DNA from: Legionella sp. W10-070
Lineage (GTDB): Bacteria; Pseudomonadota; Gammaproteobacteria; Legionellales; Legionellaceae
Reading direction: 5' to 3'
Assembly: GCF_900640175.1 (NCBI RefSeq)
Contig: NZ_CAAAJC010000008.1
Coordinates: 1-64,000 of the forward strand
Length of the DNA: 64,000 bases
The notes below the pieces were generated by a model. The model ran no database searches and had not been told where the DNA came from. It worked only from the letters and a program-made list of their open reading frames with translations. Shown here piece after piece: positions 1-6,557 of this stretch. Position numbers and translations under genes: made by a program. Within the stretch, counting starts at the first letter, position 1. Every line of letters starts with the position of its first letter.

Positions 1-98
1 TTTACTGCGTTTCATGGCAAATACCCCGTTTTTCATTAATTCATATTTTGCCAGATTCTCTAGTTTAAAGTGGATCTATTTATAGGGAGGAGATCACC

Positions 99-173
99 TT
101 GAAAAACGCATTTAAGCATAAAATGAAAGTCTGTGAAACAATATTTTTGATGAGTTGCTTTTGGTTTGGCTAA
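99..173 (+). CDS. Possible 24-residue peptide, weak
   Basis: A TTG-initiated frame of 24 codons follows a strong Shine-Dalgarno-like AGGGAGGAG about seven bases upstream. The peptide is basic at its start and hydrophobic at its end (KNAFKHKMKV, then LMSCFWFG). I do not recognise it. It could be a small membrane peptide, a truncated reading frame or chance. The ribosome binding site is the only real support. Confidence 0.2.
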   Translation: MKNAFKHKMKVCETIFLMSCFWFG

Positions 174-199
174 AGGACCGGTGTTATTAGTAGGCTGGT

Positions 200-826
200 T
201 TAGAGTCGAGTTTTATTCCCGAAATAGATTATTTTAACAACATAAACTGAACAAAAATCAAGCATATTGGTGGATATGGTAATTGTTTTATTATTAAAAT
301 TTGCCTGAAGTTCTTCAGCGTTCATGTAAGTTAAATAGTACAGTGAAGACTTATCACCTTTAATATAACATAATGTATTTTTAAATTGCTTTAAATTTTC
401 TTTCGTTGCTTCATGCGTTAATAACGTAGTTTCTTTGGGAAAGATTGGCTCATAATCATCTGTGCTAATGATAATCGGGGTAAGCTGCGTTATTTTTTGT
501 CTCATTTCTTCGAGGTAACTCATTGAGTCACCGGTGAGTTCTTTCTTTGAAAAGTCTATTTTTATATCACAGGGAGCATCTTTCTCAAGAAAAATTTGAG
601 AATCACATATAACACCTTCTAAATTAAATTTATGAACTAGGCGTTCTGCAATTTTGGAGCCAATTTTCATTCGTCCACTTTCAATTGATTTTAATGTTCC
701 AGAACGTACGATACCATCTTCGCAAAAGGACTGTTGATTTTGTTTCAGCAATTTCTGTCTTATGAATTTTACTCTTTTAGCGGGCGATAGCTTTACTAAT
801 TCATTTGAAATTTCATTAATATTCAT
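200..826 (-). CDS. XRE-family helix-turn-helix regulator
   Basis: The N-terminal 70 residues fit an XRE/Cro-type helix-turn-helix: RVKFIRQKLL, then GIVRSGTLKSIESGRMKIG, where the recognition-helix pattern SGTLKSIESGR is typical. The C-terminal 120 residues end in a beta-rich stretch (LCYIKGDKSSLYYL, VVKIIYFG) that faintly recalls S24/LexA-type regulator tails, but no Ser-Lys pair is evident, so I do not call a peptidase. The start overlaps the stop of the receiver-domain gene by 11 bases, so the two are co-transcribed. It diverges from the ATP-grasp peptide operon and is a candidate regulator of it (inference). Confidence 0.75.
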   Translation of the reverse strand: MNINEISNELVKLSPAKRVKFIRQKLLKQNQQSFCEDGIVRSGTLKSIESGRMKIGSKIAERLVHKFNLEGVICDSQIFLEKDAPCDIKIDFSKKELTGDSMSYLEEMRQKITQLTPIIISTDDYEPIFPKETTLLTHEATKENLKQFKNTLCYIKGDKSSLYYLTYMNAEELQANFNNKTITISTNMLDFCSVYVVKIIYFGNKTRL

Positions 827-1538
827 AGGCTATAAAATTGTTTTCTTTAGAGTTATATTGCCAAAAAGATACTTGTTCATTATCTTGTGAAATTGCTATA
901 TCTCCATTCGCATTTAAAGTTAAGAAAGCCAAGGGGTTCTGTTGTTTTAAAAGTGCTTTTTTACATAAAACATATGGATTGCTCTCTATAATTGTACTAT
1001 TGGGAAATATATCAATAGAGTCTAATGCATACTGATTATTATTTGTGTCAATATGCTCAGCTAGATAGGTATAAAGATTGTGAATGGCATCCGTATCTTT
1101 TTTGTCAATAAATAAATCAATATTATGATTATTATGTAATTGAATCGCTCGACTATTGGAAACATTGCTGGTAAGCATACTGATATATGACGCCGGGAAG
1201 TATTCTCGTATTGTGGCACTGATATCGATTCCTGTTATGCTCTCACCCCTTAACTCCTGATCTAATACAATGATTGCTGATAGCTCAGATAAATCTTTAA
1301 GTGTTTTTGTAATTAGCGCTTTATTCATATCACTTTCATAAAATGAATAAAGGATTTCCATTGGTGAATCGGGTAAATAACAATATTTTTCTAGATAAGT
1401 AAGACAGTCTTTACTTTTTGAGAATGTTTTTACGATAACTGAATCTTTAAACTGTTCCGTAAAATAATAATGAATAACATCTAAAAGGGACTGATCATCA
1501 TCTAATAATATAATTTTAGGCTTTATGTAAGTTAGCAC
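816..1538 (-). CDS. Response-regulator receiver protein with unknown C-terminal extension
   Basis: Residues about 7-150 form a CheY-like receiver: the acidic pair in ILLDDD, the phospho-acceptor Asp in IIVLDQELRG, the switch Thr in SMLTSN, and the conserved Lys in FIDKKD. Insertions between the first acidic pair and the phospho-site make it longer than a minimal receiver. The last 60 residues contain a small beta-like module (AFLTLNANGDIAIS) and no recognisable DNA-binding domain, so output may be by protein contact, perhaps with the XRE protein whose gene it overlaps. No histidine kinase gene is nearby. It is first in a two-gene leftward operon facing the peptide-modification operon. Confidence 0.75.
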   Translation of the reverse strand: MLTYIKPKIILLDDDQSLLDVIHYYFTEQFKDSVIVKTFSKSKDCLTYLEKYCYLPDSPMEILYSFYESDMNKALITKTLKDLSELSAIIVLDQELRGESITGIDISATIREYFPASYISMLTSNVSNSRAIQLHNNHNIDLFIDKKDTDAIHNLYTYLAEHIDTNNNQYALDSIDIFPNSTIIESNPYVLCKKALLKQQNPLAFLTLNANGDIAISQDNEQVSFWQYNSKENNFIAYEY

Positions 1539-1620
1539 AATAATCTCACAAATTGATAATCAACTTAATTTAAAGCAATTATACACCAAGAGCCGGCAAA
1601 AAAAAGCAATTGCAAAATAA

Positions 1621-1670
1621 TGTTGTAAAAAAGTGTAAATGCACTATTGATGTTGATAAAAAGTGTAATT
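1621..1670. promoter_or_regulatory. Pair of direct repeats, likely operator
   Basis: Two near-identical 20-base blocks, 1621-1640 and 1651-1670, share the core TGTTG(t/a), an A-run and AAGTGTAA. Their starts are 30 bases apart, about three helical turns. The right copy fills the spacer between the -35 and -10 elements of the rightward promoter, which suits a repressor or a same-face activator. The divergent XRE or receiver proteins are the obvious candidate ligands (inference). Confidence 0.55.
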
Positions 1671-1675
1671 ATAAT
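1647..1675 (+). promoter_or_regulatory. Sigma70-like promoter of the ATP-grasp peptide operon
   Basis: TTGATG at 1647-1652 and a perfect TATAAT at 1670-1675 are separated by 17 bases. Transcription would start near 1682 and leave a leader of about 65 bases before the start codon at 1748. No comparably good promoter was seen further downstream in the block. Confidence 0.6.
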
Positions 1676-1747
1676 CTGATCCATGTTGTTGATTCGGTTT
1701 CTTGAAATTAAATCAACTTTTTGAATGCAGTGAAAAGGTTTTAAAGA

Positions 1748-2281
1748 ATGGATAACAGAAGTTTTGTTTTATGCATCAAGGAAAGCTTTCAACCTTTAAC
1801 CACAAATGTGATCATTCCTGCTTATGACAAAAACAAAAATGGAATCGTGTTCAACCTTGTTATGGACGTTAACCCTAATGATTCTTTAACTGTAGAGGCT
1901 AATGGAAGTGTAGCAACTAGTTTAAAGAAAAATTTAGGTCGAGCTATCACCATTTTGTCCAACATAGATAGCTCTTGGAGAATATTAAGGAAGTTTAAAT
2001 ACAACCTCATATCAATGGAAAACCAATTTCGTGTCATGGATACGAGAAGTGCAGGATTACCTATATGTATAGCACTTCTAAATATAGCAAGAAACTTAAA
2101 TGGAATGGAACAAGTCCAACATATAACAGGAACAGGGATTTTAAGAATAGATGGAACATTCGAAAAATCCCACCTGGAGGAAGAGAAAAAGCAAGCGACT
2201 TCGCAATTAATGGAAAGTAGATTTATAAGCTCACAAGTTTGTAAACATGTGTTTGACCTCGCAAATTTAATGAATAGTTAA
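1748..2281 (+). CDS. Stand-alone Lon-like (S16) protease domain protein
   Basis: This 177-residue protein matches the proteolytic domain of Lon without the AAA or N-terminal domains. Residues about 55-75 resemble the early helix of the fold. DTRSAGLPICIALL around residue 100 corresponds to Lon's GPSAG catalytic-Ser block. TGTGILRIDGTFEKSHL around residues 128-145 corresponds to the TGEITLRGxVxxIGGxxEK block, whose last Lys is the catalytic base. Both dyad residues therefore appear to be present, although the flanking glycines and proline are altered. It is the first gene after the promoter and 14 bases before the next gene. It could process a peptide or a regulator (inference). Confidence 0.65.
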   Translation: MDNRSFVLCIKESFQPLTTNVIIPAYDKNKNGIVFNLVMDVNPNDSLTVEANGSVATSLKKNLGRAITILSNIDSSWRILRKFKYNLISMENQFRVMDTRSAGLPICIALLNIARNLNGMEQVQHITGTGILRIDGTFEKSHLEEEKKQATSQLMESRFISSQVCKHVFDLANLMNS

Positions 2282-2295
2282 TAAAGGGAGAAAAA

Positions 2296-2835
2296 ATGAA
2301 GTTTAAAAAAATAATCTCCGCACTCATGCTAACGGGGGCTGTAACAGCTGCAAATGCAGATGTTTGTAAACATGCGCCTGGCAGTGTGACGTGTGGGAAA
2401 GGAACTGTAGGCAATTTATCCGGAAATGGAATGGTGACGGTAAATGGCACAACAGTAGAAGGTGCTACGGAAATTAATGGTATGTTGAATGCCGATGATG
2501 CCAACTTTGCTTCGTTAAATGTGAATGGCAGTGTTGTTTTAATTCAATGTATTGTTAATCAAGGTGCAGAAATAAAAGGAACACTAAAAGCATCTTCATC
2601 AAAATTTGAAAAGTCATTGGATGTTTTTTCAAGTTCAATTCGCTTGATAAACTCAAAAATAAACGAAAACTTACAAGTTCATCATACAGATAATAAAACT
2701 CAGGAAGTGTTTCTTGAGAATAACTCTGAAGTAAGTGGCGATATTGTTTTTGATGATGGTCATGGAAAAGTGTATGTCCGAGGTGGTTCAAAAATTGGTG
2801 GAAATGTTATTGGTGGTGAAATCATTAATAAATAA
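2296..2835 (+). CDS. Secreted beta-helix-like (bactofilin-like) protein
   Basis: There is a clear Sec signal peptide: KFKKII, a hydrophobic core, then cleavage probably after ANA near residue 21. The mature part is a series of short, evenly spaced beta-strand repeats with N/G turns ([58 protein letters not shown]), as in polymer-forming beta-helical proteins. Three cysteines (two near the new N-terminus) could form a disulfide. The ribosome binding site AAGGGAG is good. It lies between the S16 protease and the small peptide gene in the same operon. Its role is unknown; an exported partner or target of the peptide system is possible. Confidence 0.6.
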   Translation: MKFKKIISALMLTGAVTAANADVCKHAPGSVTCGKGTVGNLSGNGMVTVNGTTVEGATEINGMLNADDANFASLNVNGSVVLIQCIVNQGAEIKGTLKASSSKFEKSLDVFSSSIRLINSKINENLQVHHTDNKTQEVFLENNSEVSGDIVFDDGHGKVYVRGGSKIGGNVIGGEIINK

Positions 2836-2848
2836 AAGGAGAAGTAAA

Positions 2849-3025
2849 ATGCAAGACCAAAACAAAATGGAAAATGTAATTGAAGTCTTTTTTGGCGTGT
2901 ATAGTGATGGTAAGGAGGGTGGTAGCGAAGGCAAGGAAGGCGGAAAGGATTCATCTAAAGATAGTTGTGAAGGATTAGCCATGATGAATGGTATCAATAA
3001 TAAAAAAATTGAGTATAGATTTTGA
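2849..3025 (+). CDS. Candidate ATP-grasp substrate peptide (Lys/Gly/Asp/Ser-rich)
   Basis: This 58-codon gene has a good ribosome binding site (AAAGGAGAAG) and lies between the secreted protein gene and an ATP-grasp pair. The N-terminal half, [15 protein letters not shown], could be a leader. The centre repeats GKEGG twice and continues KDSSKDS, so Lys/Ser acceptors alternate with Asp/Glu donors, the composition an ATP-grasp side-chain ligase would act on. A single Cys follows. The stop codon sits one base before the start codon I chose for the next gene, which implies translational coupling. Its precursor role is inferred from position and composition; no known family was recognised. Confidence 0.5.
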   Translation: MQDQNKMENVIEVFFGVYSDGKEGGSEGKEGGKDSSKDSCEGLAMMNGINNKKIEYRF

Positions 3026-3026
3026 T

Positions 3027-3881
3027 ATGTTTGAGAAAAAACTACTCGTTGCCTCATCTCATAGGAGTGAGGCAATTACAAAATGGATTCTTGAAAGTGA
3101 ATCGGTAAAGCAGTCGATAGATGTTATTTTCATTGAAGAATTGCTAGACAATTTTGAGATTAGAGACGAATTAGATAAGAACGGACCCAGCATTCAGTGG
3201 TTCGACACTGTTGGCAATAAATATTCCAATAAAACTCATTATTTATTAAACCGAGTGATTAACGTTGAAGAGTGTTTATTTAATCAATTTCGGCATGAAG
3301 ATAGGAATTATGCTCAAAGAGAGTTTGAGGCCTATTTAGGATTTGCTTTAAATGCATTTGTCAGCCCACAAATTCAAGCTATAAACGGTATCTGTGAACG
3401 CTTTAAGACTTTACCTCAACAGTGGCAAATGGTCAAAAATATCGAAGGGATTTCTATTCCAAGATATTACTGGGGAAGCCCTGGACATCCGTTTTTGTCT
3501 GATGAAAAAAATATTGTTCATTCAAGTATATTTGATTGTTTAAATTGGTCTACAAATCAGATTTACAGTGAACAAGAGAGCGGTTTTCGTTTTATTAAAC
3601 CTGATGGTAAGCCTTTATTTGTCTTATCTATTGGTGAAAAAGATTTAATAACATTTGATGAAAAATCAAGTATAGAACAACGAACAAGAATAAAAGTTAT
3701 CACCCAACAAATTCGTAAATTATTTGAGTATTTTATTTTTGAGCTTTTATTGTTTGTTAATGAAGAAAAAATAACATTCGGTTGTATCAATATAGATATC
3801 ATCCAATCTGCAAAAAATCCTGGTTTCAATAGTTTTATGCAGAAGCATTTAGTAGAGGAGAGTTCTAAATGTCTCAATTAG
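3027..3881 (+). CDS. ATP-grasp-like partner protein, probably non-catalytic
   Basis: The product has an N-terminal Rossmann-like start (KLLVASSHRSEA) and a pre-ATP-grasp signature (LLNRVINVEECLF, then YAQREFEAYLGFALNAF, then SIPRYYWGSPGHP). It ends with a shortened grasp-like half (FRFIKPDGKPLFVLSI, FGCINIDII). The usual Mg-binding E-x-N near the C-terminus is absent, so it may be a catalytically silent subunit that pairs with the active ligase encoded next; the two genes overlap by 13 bases. The start at 3027 lies one base after the upstream stop. An alternative ATG at 2988 would add 13 residues and overlap the small peptide gene. The family assignment is moderately secure; the pairing is inference. 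Confidence 0.5.
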   Translation: MFEKKLLVASSHRSEAITKWILESESVKQSIDVIFIEELLDNFEIRDELDKNGPSIQWFDTVGNKYSNKTHYLLNRVINVEECLFNQFRHEDRNYAQREFEAYLGFALNAFVSPQIQAINGICERFKTLPQQWQMVKNIEGISIPRYYWGSPGHPFLSDEKNIVHSSIFDCLNWSTNQIYSEQESGFRFIKPDGKPLFVLSIGEKDLITFDEKSSIEQRTRIKVITQQIRKLFEYFIFELLLFVNEEKITFGCINIDIIQSAKNPGFNSFMQKHLVEESSKCLN

Positions 3882-4891
3882 CAACTTTTATTAGCTCAAG
3901 TCATAGGCCTGAAATTAATGGCGGCAGACTTGATAAATCACATCAACCTCTTTTTGAAATAGATTATTTATATACAAGTGATATGTCTGATGTGATAGTA
4001 AATACGATTGTTTTTGGTCCAAAGCAGGATAAAGTGCTGCTTAGCCTTGAGCATGCTATTGAAGAGAATGATAAAATTCTAATCTTTTATTATGAAGACC
4101 TCCATAAAAAATGGACCTTTGTTCAAAACAACTCAGAAAGTTATTTTGTCTATCGTAAAAATGATGCTGAGCAATTAAAAATATATCCCCAAAATTTGTA
4201 TATTCGTGGCTGTCAGATAGATAGAGATGATCCTAATTGGATTATACTGGGTGAATTTTACAATTTTGTTGATACTTGGGAAGGCAGAGTGATTTGCGCT
4301 CCCCAAAAACAACATAACAATGAATCAAAATTATATCAACTAAATACTTCATTAAAAAATGCCAGTAAACCATACAATAATATTTCCATAGGAAAAAGCT
4401 ATGTTATCAAAGGGCAAAATGGATTGGCAAAACTATCTGATAACAAACATTACATTGTCAAATCACTGTCTGGCATTCGTTCAATAGTCGTTGATGATAA
4501 GGACTTTACTTCCTGGAATCAAGAAAGTTTATCTAATATGCCGACCTTATTTCAGGAAAAAGTAGACGGGAATGATCTAAGAATCCATGTTGTCAATGGA
4601 AAAACTTACGGCAAATTATCACTCAAAAAAATGGGTGTTGATTACCGCTATGACGAAAATTTTTTTTCACTCGTTGATTTTGATGATTTAACGGACGAAC
4701 TCAAGTTGTTTTGTTTGGCAGTAACAGAGTATGAAGGAAACACATTAATGGGTATCGATTTTATCAAGTCGGACAATGAGTATGTTGTTTTAGAAGCAAA
4801 CCCTTCGCCTGGATGGTCTGCCTATCACGAGTGCAATGGAATCGAAAATGATGCCTTTATAAAAGATTTATTGGTGGAGCTGATACATTAA
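3869..4891 (+). CDS. ATP-grasp (RimK-like) ligase of the peptide operon
   Basis: The last 160 residues carry an ATP-grasp core: a nucleotide-contacting Lys in YIVKSLSG, FQEKVDGNDLRIHVVNG, LMGIDFI, and the metal-binding E-x-N in VVLEANPSPGWSAYHE. The N-terminal 180 residues are atypical and beta-rich, with an HRPEINGGRLD opening shared in style with its overlapping partner (SSHRSEA). Such enzymes join a carboxylate to an amine or hydroxyl through an acyl-phosphate. The ribosome binding site GAGGAGAG lies inside the preceding gene. The nearest candidate substrates are the Lys/Asp-rich peptide upstream and the double-glycine precursors downstream. Confidence 0.65.
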   Translation: MSQLATFISSSHRPEINGGRLDKSHQPLFEIDYLYTSDMSDVIVNTIVFGPKQDKVLLSLEHAIEENDKILIFYYEDLHKKWTFVQNNSESYFVYRKNDAEQLKIYPQNLYIRGCQIDRDDPNWIILGEFYNFVDTWEGRVICAPQKQHNNESKLYQLNTSLKNASKPYNNISIGKSYVIKGQNGLAKLSDNKHYIVKSLSGIRSIVVDDKDFTSWNQESLSNMPTLFQEKVDGNDLRIHVVNGKTYGKLSLKKMGVDYRYDENFFSLVDFDDLTDELKLFCLAVTEYEGNTLMGIDFIKSDNEYVVLEANPSPGWSAYHECNGIENDAFIKDLLVELIH

Positions 4892-5012
4892 TTCCTGTCA
4901 ATTATCAATAAAAGAATTCTTGTATTCTGAAAGGAAGTAAGAATCTATTAATAAGTTGGCTAATCACCGCTTCTTAGATAGTTTGTAAATTAGAAAACTT
5001 AAAGGGGTCTAA

Positions 5013-5186
5013 ATGGAATTAATAATAAAGAAAGACCTTTAGCGTATATCAAAGCTCAAAGGCTCCCAACCGAAGCGCTAAGTGAAATTTCAGGTGGATC
5101 AAATAAACTTACGACGCAAAAAGTTAGGAGACGAACCAAACGCTCCACCCGGATATGATGAAGTAGAAGATGTGGTTTTTGATTAA
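5013..5186 (+). pseudogene. Decayed double-glycine precursor peptide, first copy
   Basis: The stretch matches the intact precursor at 5206 along its length, but no single frame reads it. From the ATG at 5013 the frame stops at 5040-5042. The leader NNKERPLAY...ALSEISGGSNKLTTQK lies in another frame. After a run of five A near 5118-5122 the homologous tail APPGYDEVEDVVFD returns to the ATG frame and ends at 5186. One lost base near 5017 and one extra base in the A-run explain this. A good ribosome binding site (AAAGGGG) remains. It could be a true pseudogene or two homopolymer sequencing errors hiding a functional gene. Confidence 0.7.
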
Positions 5187-5205
5187 TTTTAAATAGGAGA
5201 TAAAT

Positions 5206-5379
5206 ATGGAAAATAAAGAAAGAGTCCTTGGTTATTGTGCCTCTAAAGAATTAACCAATGAAGAATTGACTGAAGTATCAGGCGGCTCAGCAAAAATGAC
5301 TACCCGAACAACTCAACGGGCAACCGGAAGCTATCCTGGCAATGTTGATGGTGTCGTGGATCAGGTCGTGGATTGGTAA
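5206..5379 (+). CDS. Graspetide-like precursor peptide with double-glycine leader
   Basis: The 57-residue product has a 27-residue leader ending ELTEVSGG, the classic double-glycine motif cut by C39 peptidases, and a 30-residue core. The core begins SAKMTTRTTQRATGSYPG, rich in Thr/Ser acceptors, and ends with three Asp residues spaced four apart (core positions 21, 25 and 29) in NVDGVVDQVVDW. Hydroxyl acceptors followed by acidic donors are what omega-ester-forming ATP-grasp ligases use. The ribosome binding site TAGGAG is well placed. An MvdD-like ligase follows 68 bases downstream, and a C39 exporter closes the operon. The ring pattern cannot be deduced. Confidence 0.8.
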   Translation: MENKERVLGYCASKELTNEELTEVSGGSAKMTTRTTQRATGSYPGNVDGVVDQVVDW

Positions 5380-5402
5380 TCAATAACATGTGAGTGCATT
5401 TT

Positions 5403-5424
5403 GGGTCTTTTCAAGGAAAGGCCC
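5403..5424 (+). terminator. Hairpin between precursor and ligase, probable attenuator
   Basis: GGGTCTTT pairs with GGAAAGGCCC (one G-T wobble) around a very short loop, and TTATTT follows. It sits between the precursor stop and the ligase start. Partial terminators there are common in peptide operons and would favour precursor mRNA over enzyme mRNA. The tail is short, so full termination is unlikely. Confidence 0.5.
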
Positions 5425-5447
5425 TTATTTAAAACATAAGGATATAT

Positions 5448-6557
5448 ATGACTGTTTTAATTATTACAGAGCCTGATGATATTCACGCTGTCTTAGTTCA
5501 TCTTGCTCTGGAAAAAAAAGGGTATGAAAGCAGGTTATTTTTCAGCGCGGATATGCCAAGTATTCAAAAAAACAATCTCTATTTCTCCAATGAATATAAT
5601 TCCTGGACTACGATTATTGATGAAAATCCTAATATAGAGTGGAATACCAAGAATATTGAATCGATATGGTGGCGAAGACCCCGAAGACCACATCTTCCAA
5701 AATATATCCATGAAGATGATAAAAGCTTTGTTCATAAAGAGAATTCAATTTATCACGATTCAATTCCCTATATGTTAAATAGTGACTCATGGTGGGTAAA
5801 CCCAATAGAATCAACCTATAAAACCCGATCCAAGATAACACAGCTGAAATTGGCACAAAAATGTGGTTTTAAGCTACCGGAAACACTGATATCAAACTCT
5901 CCCGAAGACATTAAAAATTTCATTAATAACTCAAACAAAGAGGCAGTGATATATAAACCGTTCGCGCCTCATCATTGGGCGGATGACGATGGAATGAAGC
6001 TGTTATATACAGATAAAGTAACTTTAAATGATTTGCCGTCTGATCAAATGTTACAAGTTGTTCCAGGTATCTATCAAAAATATGTTGAGAAGCAATTTGA
6101 GTTACGAGTGACCTGCTTTGGTTCACATATAAGTGCTGTCAAAATTCATTCTCAGCAACATGTTCAGGGACAAACCGATGGGCGTAAAATTCCAGGGGTT
6201 GAACTTGCACTCTCACCTTATGATTTGGAGCGGCCCATAAAAGCTAAAATTATCCAATACATGAAGAAAATGGGCGTGGTATTTGGTTGCTTTGATTTCA
6301 TAGTCACTCCAGATAATGAGATTATTTTTTTAGAGTTAAATGAGCAAGGCCAATTTTTATGGGTAGAAGATAGGCTCCCTGAATTATGTTATATGGATAT
6401 GTTTGCTGAGTTTCTGATGCAAAAACGCTTTGATTTTGCATGGAGTCTGTCGAGTTGTACATTATCAACAAAGGATTTTGATGACAAGGCGCAAAAAATT
6501 TGTGCTGAAAACATACAAAAGCATGTCTATTTAAATGAAGTTAAAAGAGTGGCTTAA
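5448..6557 (+). CDS. MvdD/TgnB-like ATP-grasp ribosomal peptide maturase
   Basis: The protein matches the graspetide ligase family throughout its 369 residues. The pre-ATP-grasp domain has VLIITEPDDIHAVLV, SIWWRRPRRP and SWWVNPIES. The linker SKITQLKLAQKCGFKLPETLISN is characteristic. The grasp domain has an ATP-contacting Lys in VIYKPF, then QKYVEKQFELRVTCFG, GCFDFIV and the metal-binding E-x-N in IFLELNEQGQFLWVE. Known members activate Asp/Glu side chains of a precursor with ATP and form esters or amides with Thr, Ser or Lys. Its gene directly follows the double-glycine precursor. Its stop overlaps the start of the HEAT-repeat gene. Confidence 0.9.
   Translation: MTVLIITEPDDIHAVLVHLALEKKGYESRLFFSADMPSIQKNNLYFSNEYNSWTTIIDENPNIEWNTKNIESIWWRRPRRPHLPKYIHEDDKSFVHKENSIYHDSIPYMLNSDSWWVNPIESTYKTRSKITQLKLAQKCGFKLPETLISNSPEDIKNFINNSNKEAVIYKPFAPHHWADDDGMKLLYTDKVTLNDLPSDQMLQVVPGIYQKYVEKQFELRVTCFGSHISAVKIHSQQHVQGQTDGRKIPGVELALSPYDLERPIKAKIIQYMKKMGVVFGCFDFIVTPDNEIIFLELNEQGQFLWVEDRLPELCYMDMFAEFLMQKRFDFAWSLSSCTLSTKDFDDKAQKICAENIQKHVYLNEVKRVA

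Noticed and set aside
1-15. Possible start of a leftward gene (ATG at 15, five codons)
   Set aside because: Only five codons are visible, with no way to test it.
200-560. S24/LexA-type peptidase tail in the XRE protein
   Set aside because: No convincing Ser-Lys pair or cleavage site; only general beta-rich character.
2788-3075. Pro/Ser-rich antisense frame opposite the GKEGG peptide
   Set aside because: It mirrors the Gly/Lys codons of the plus-strand peptide, has no ribosome binding site and no recognisable domain.
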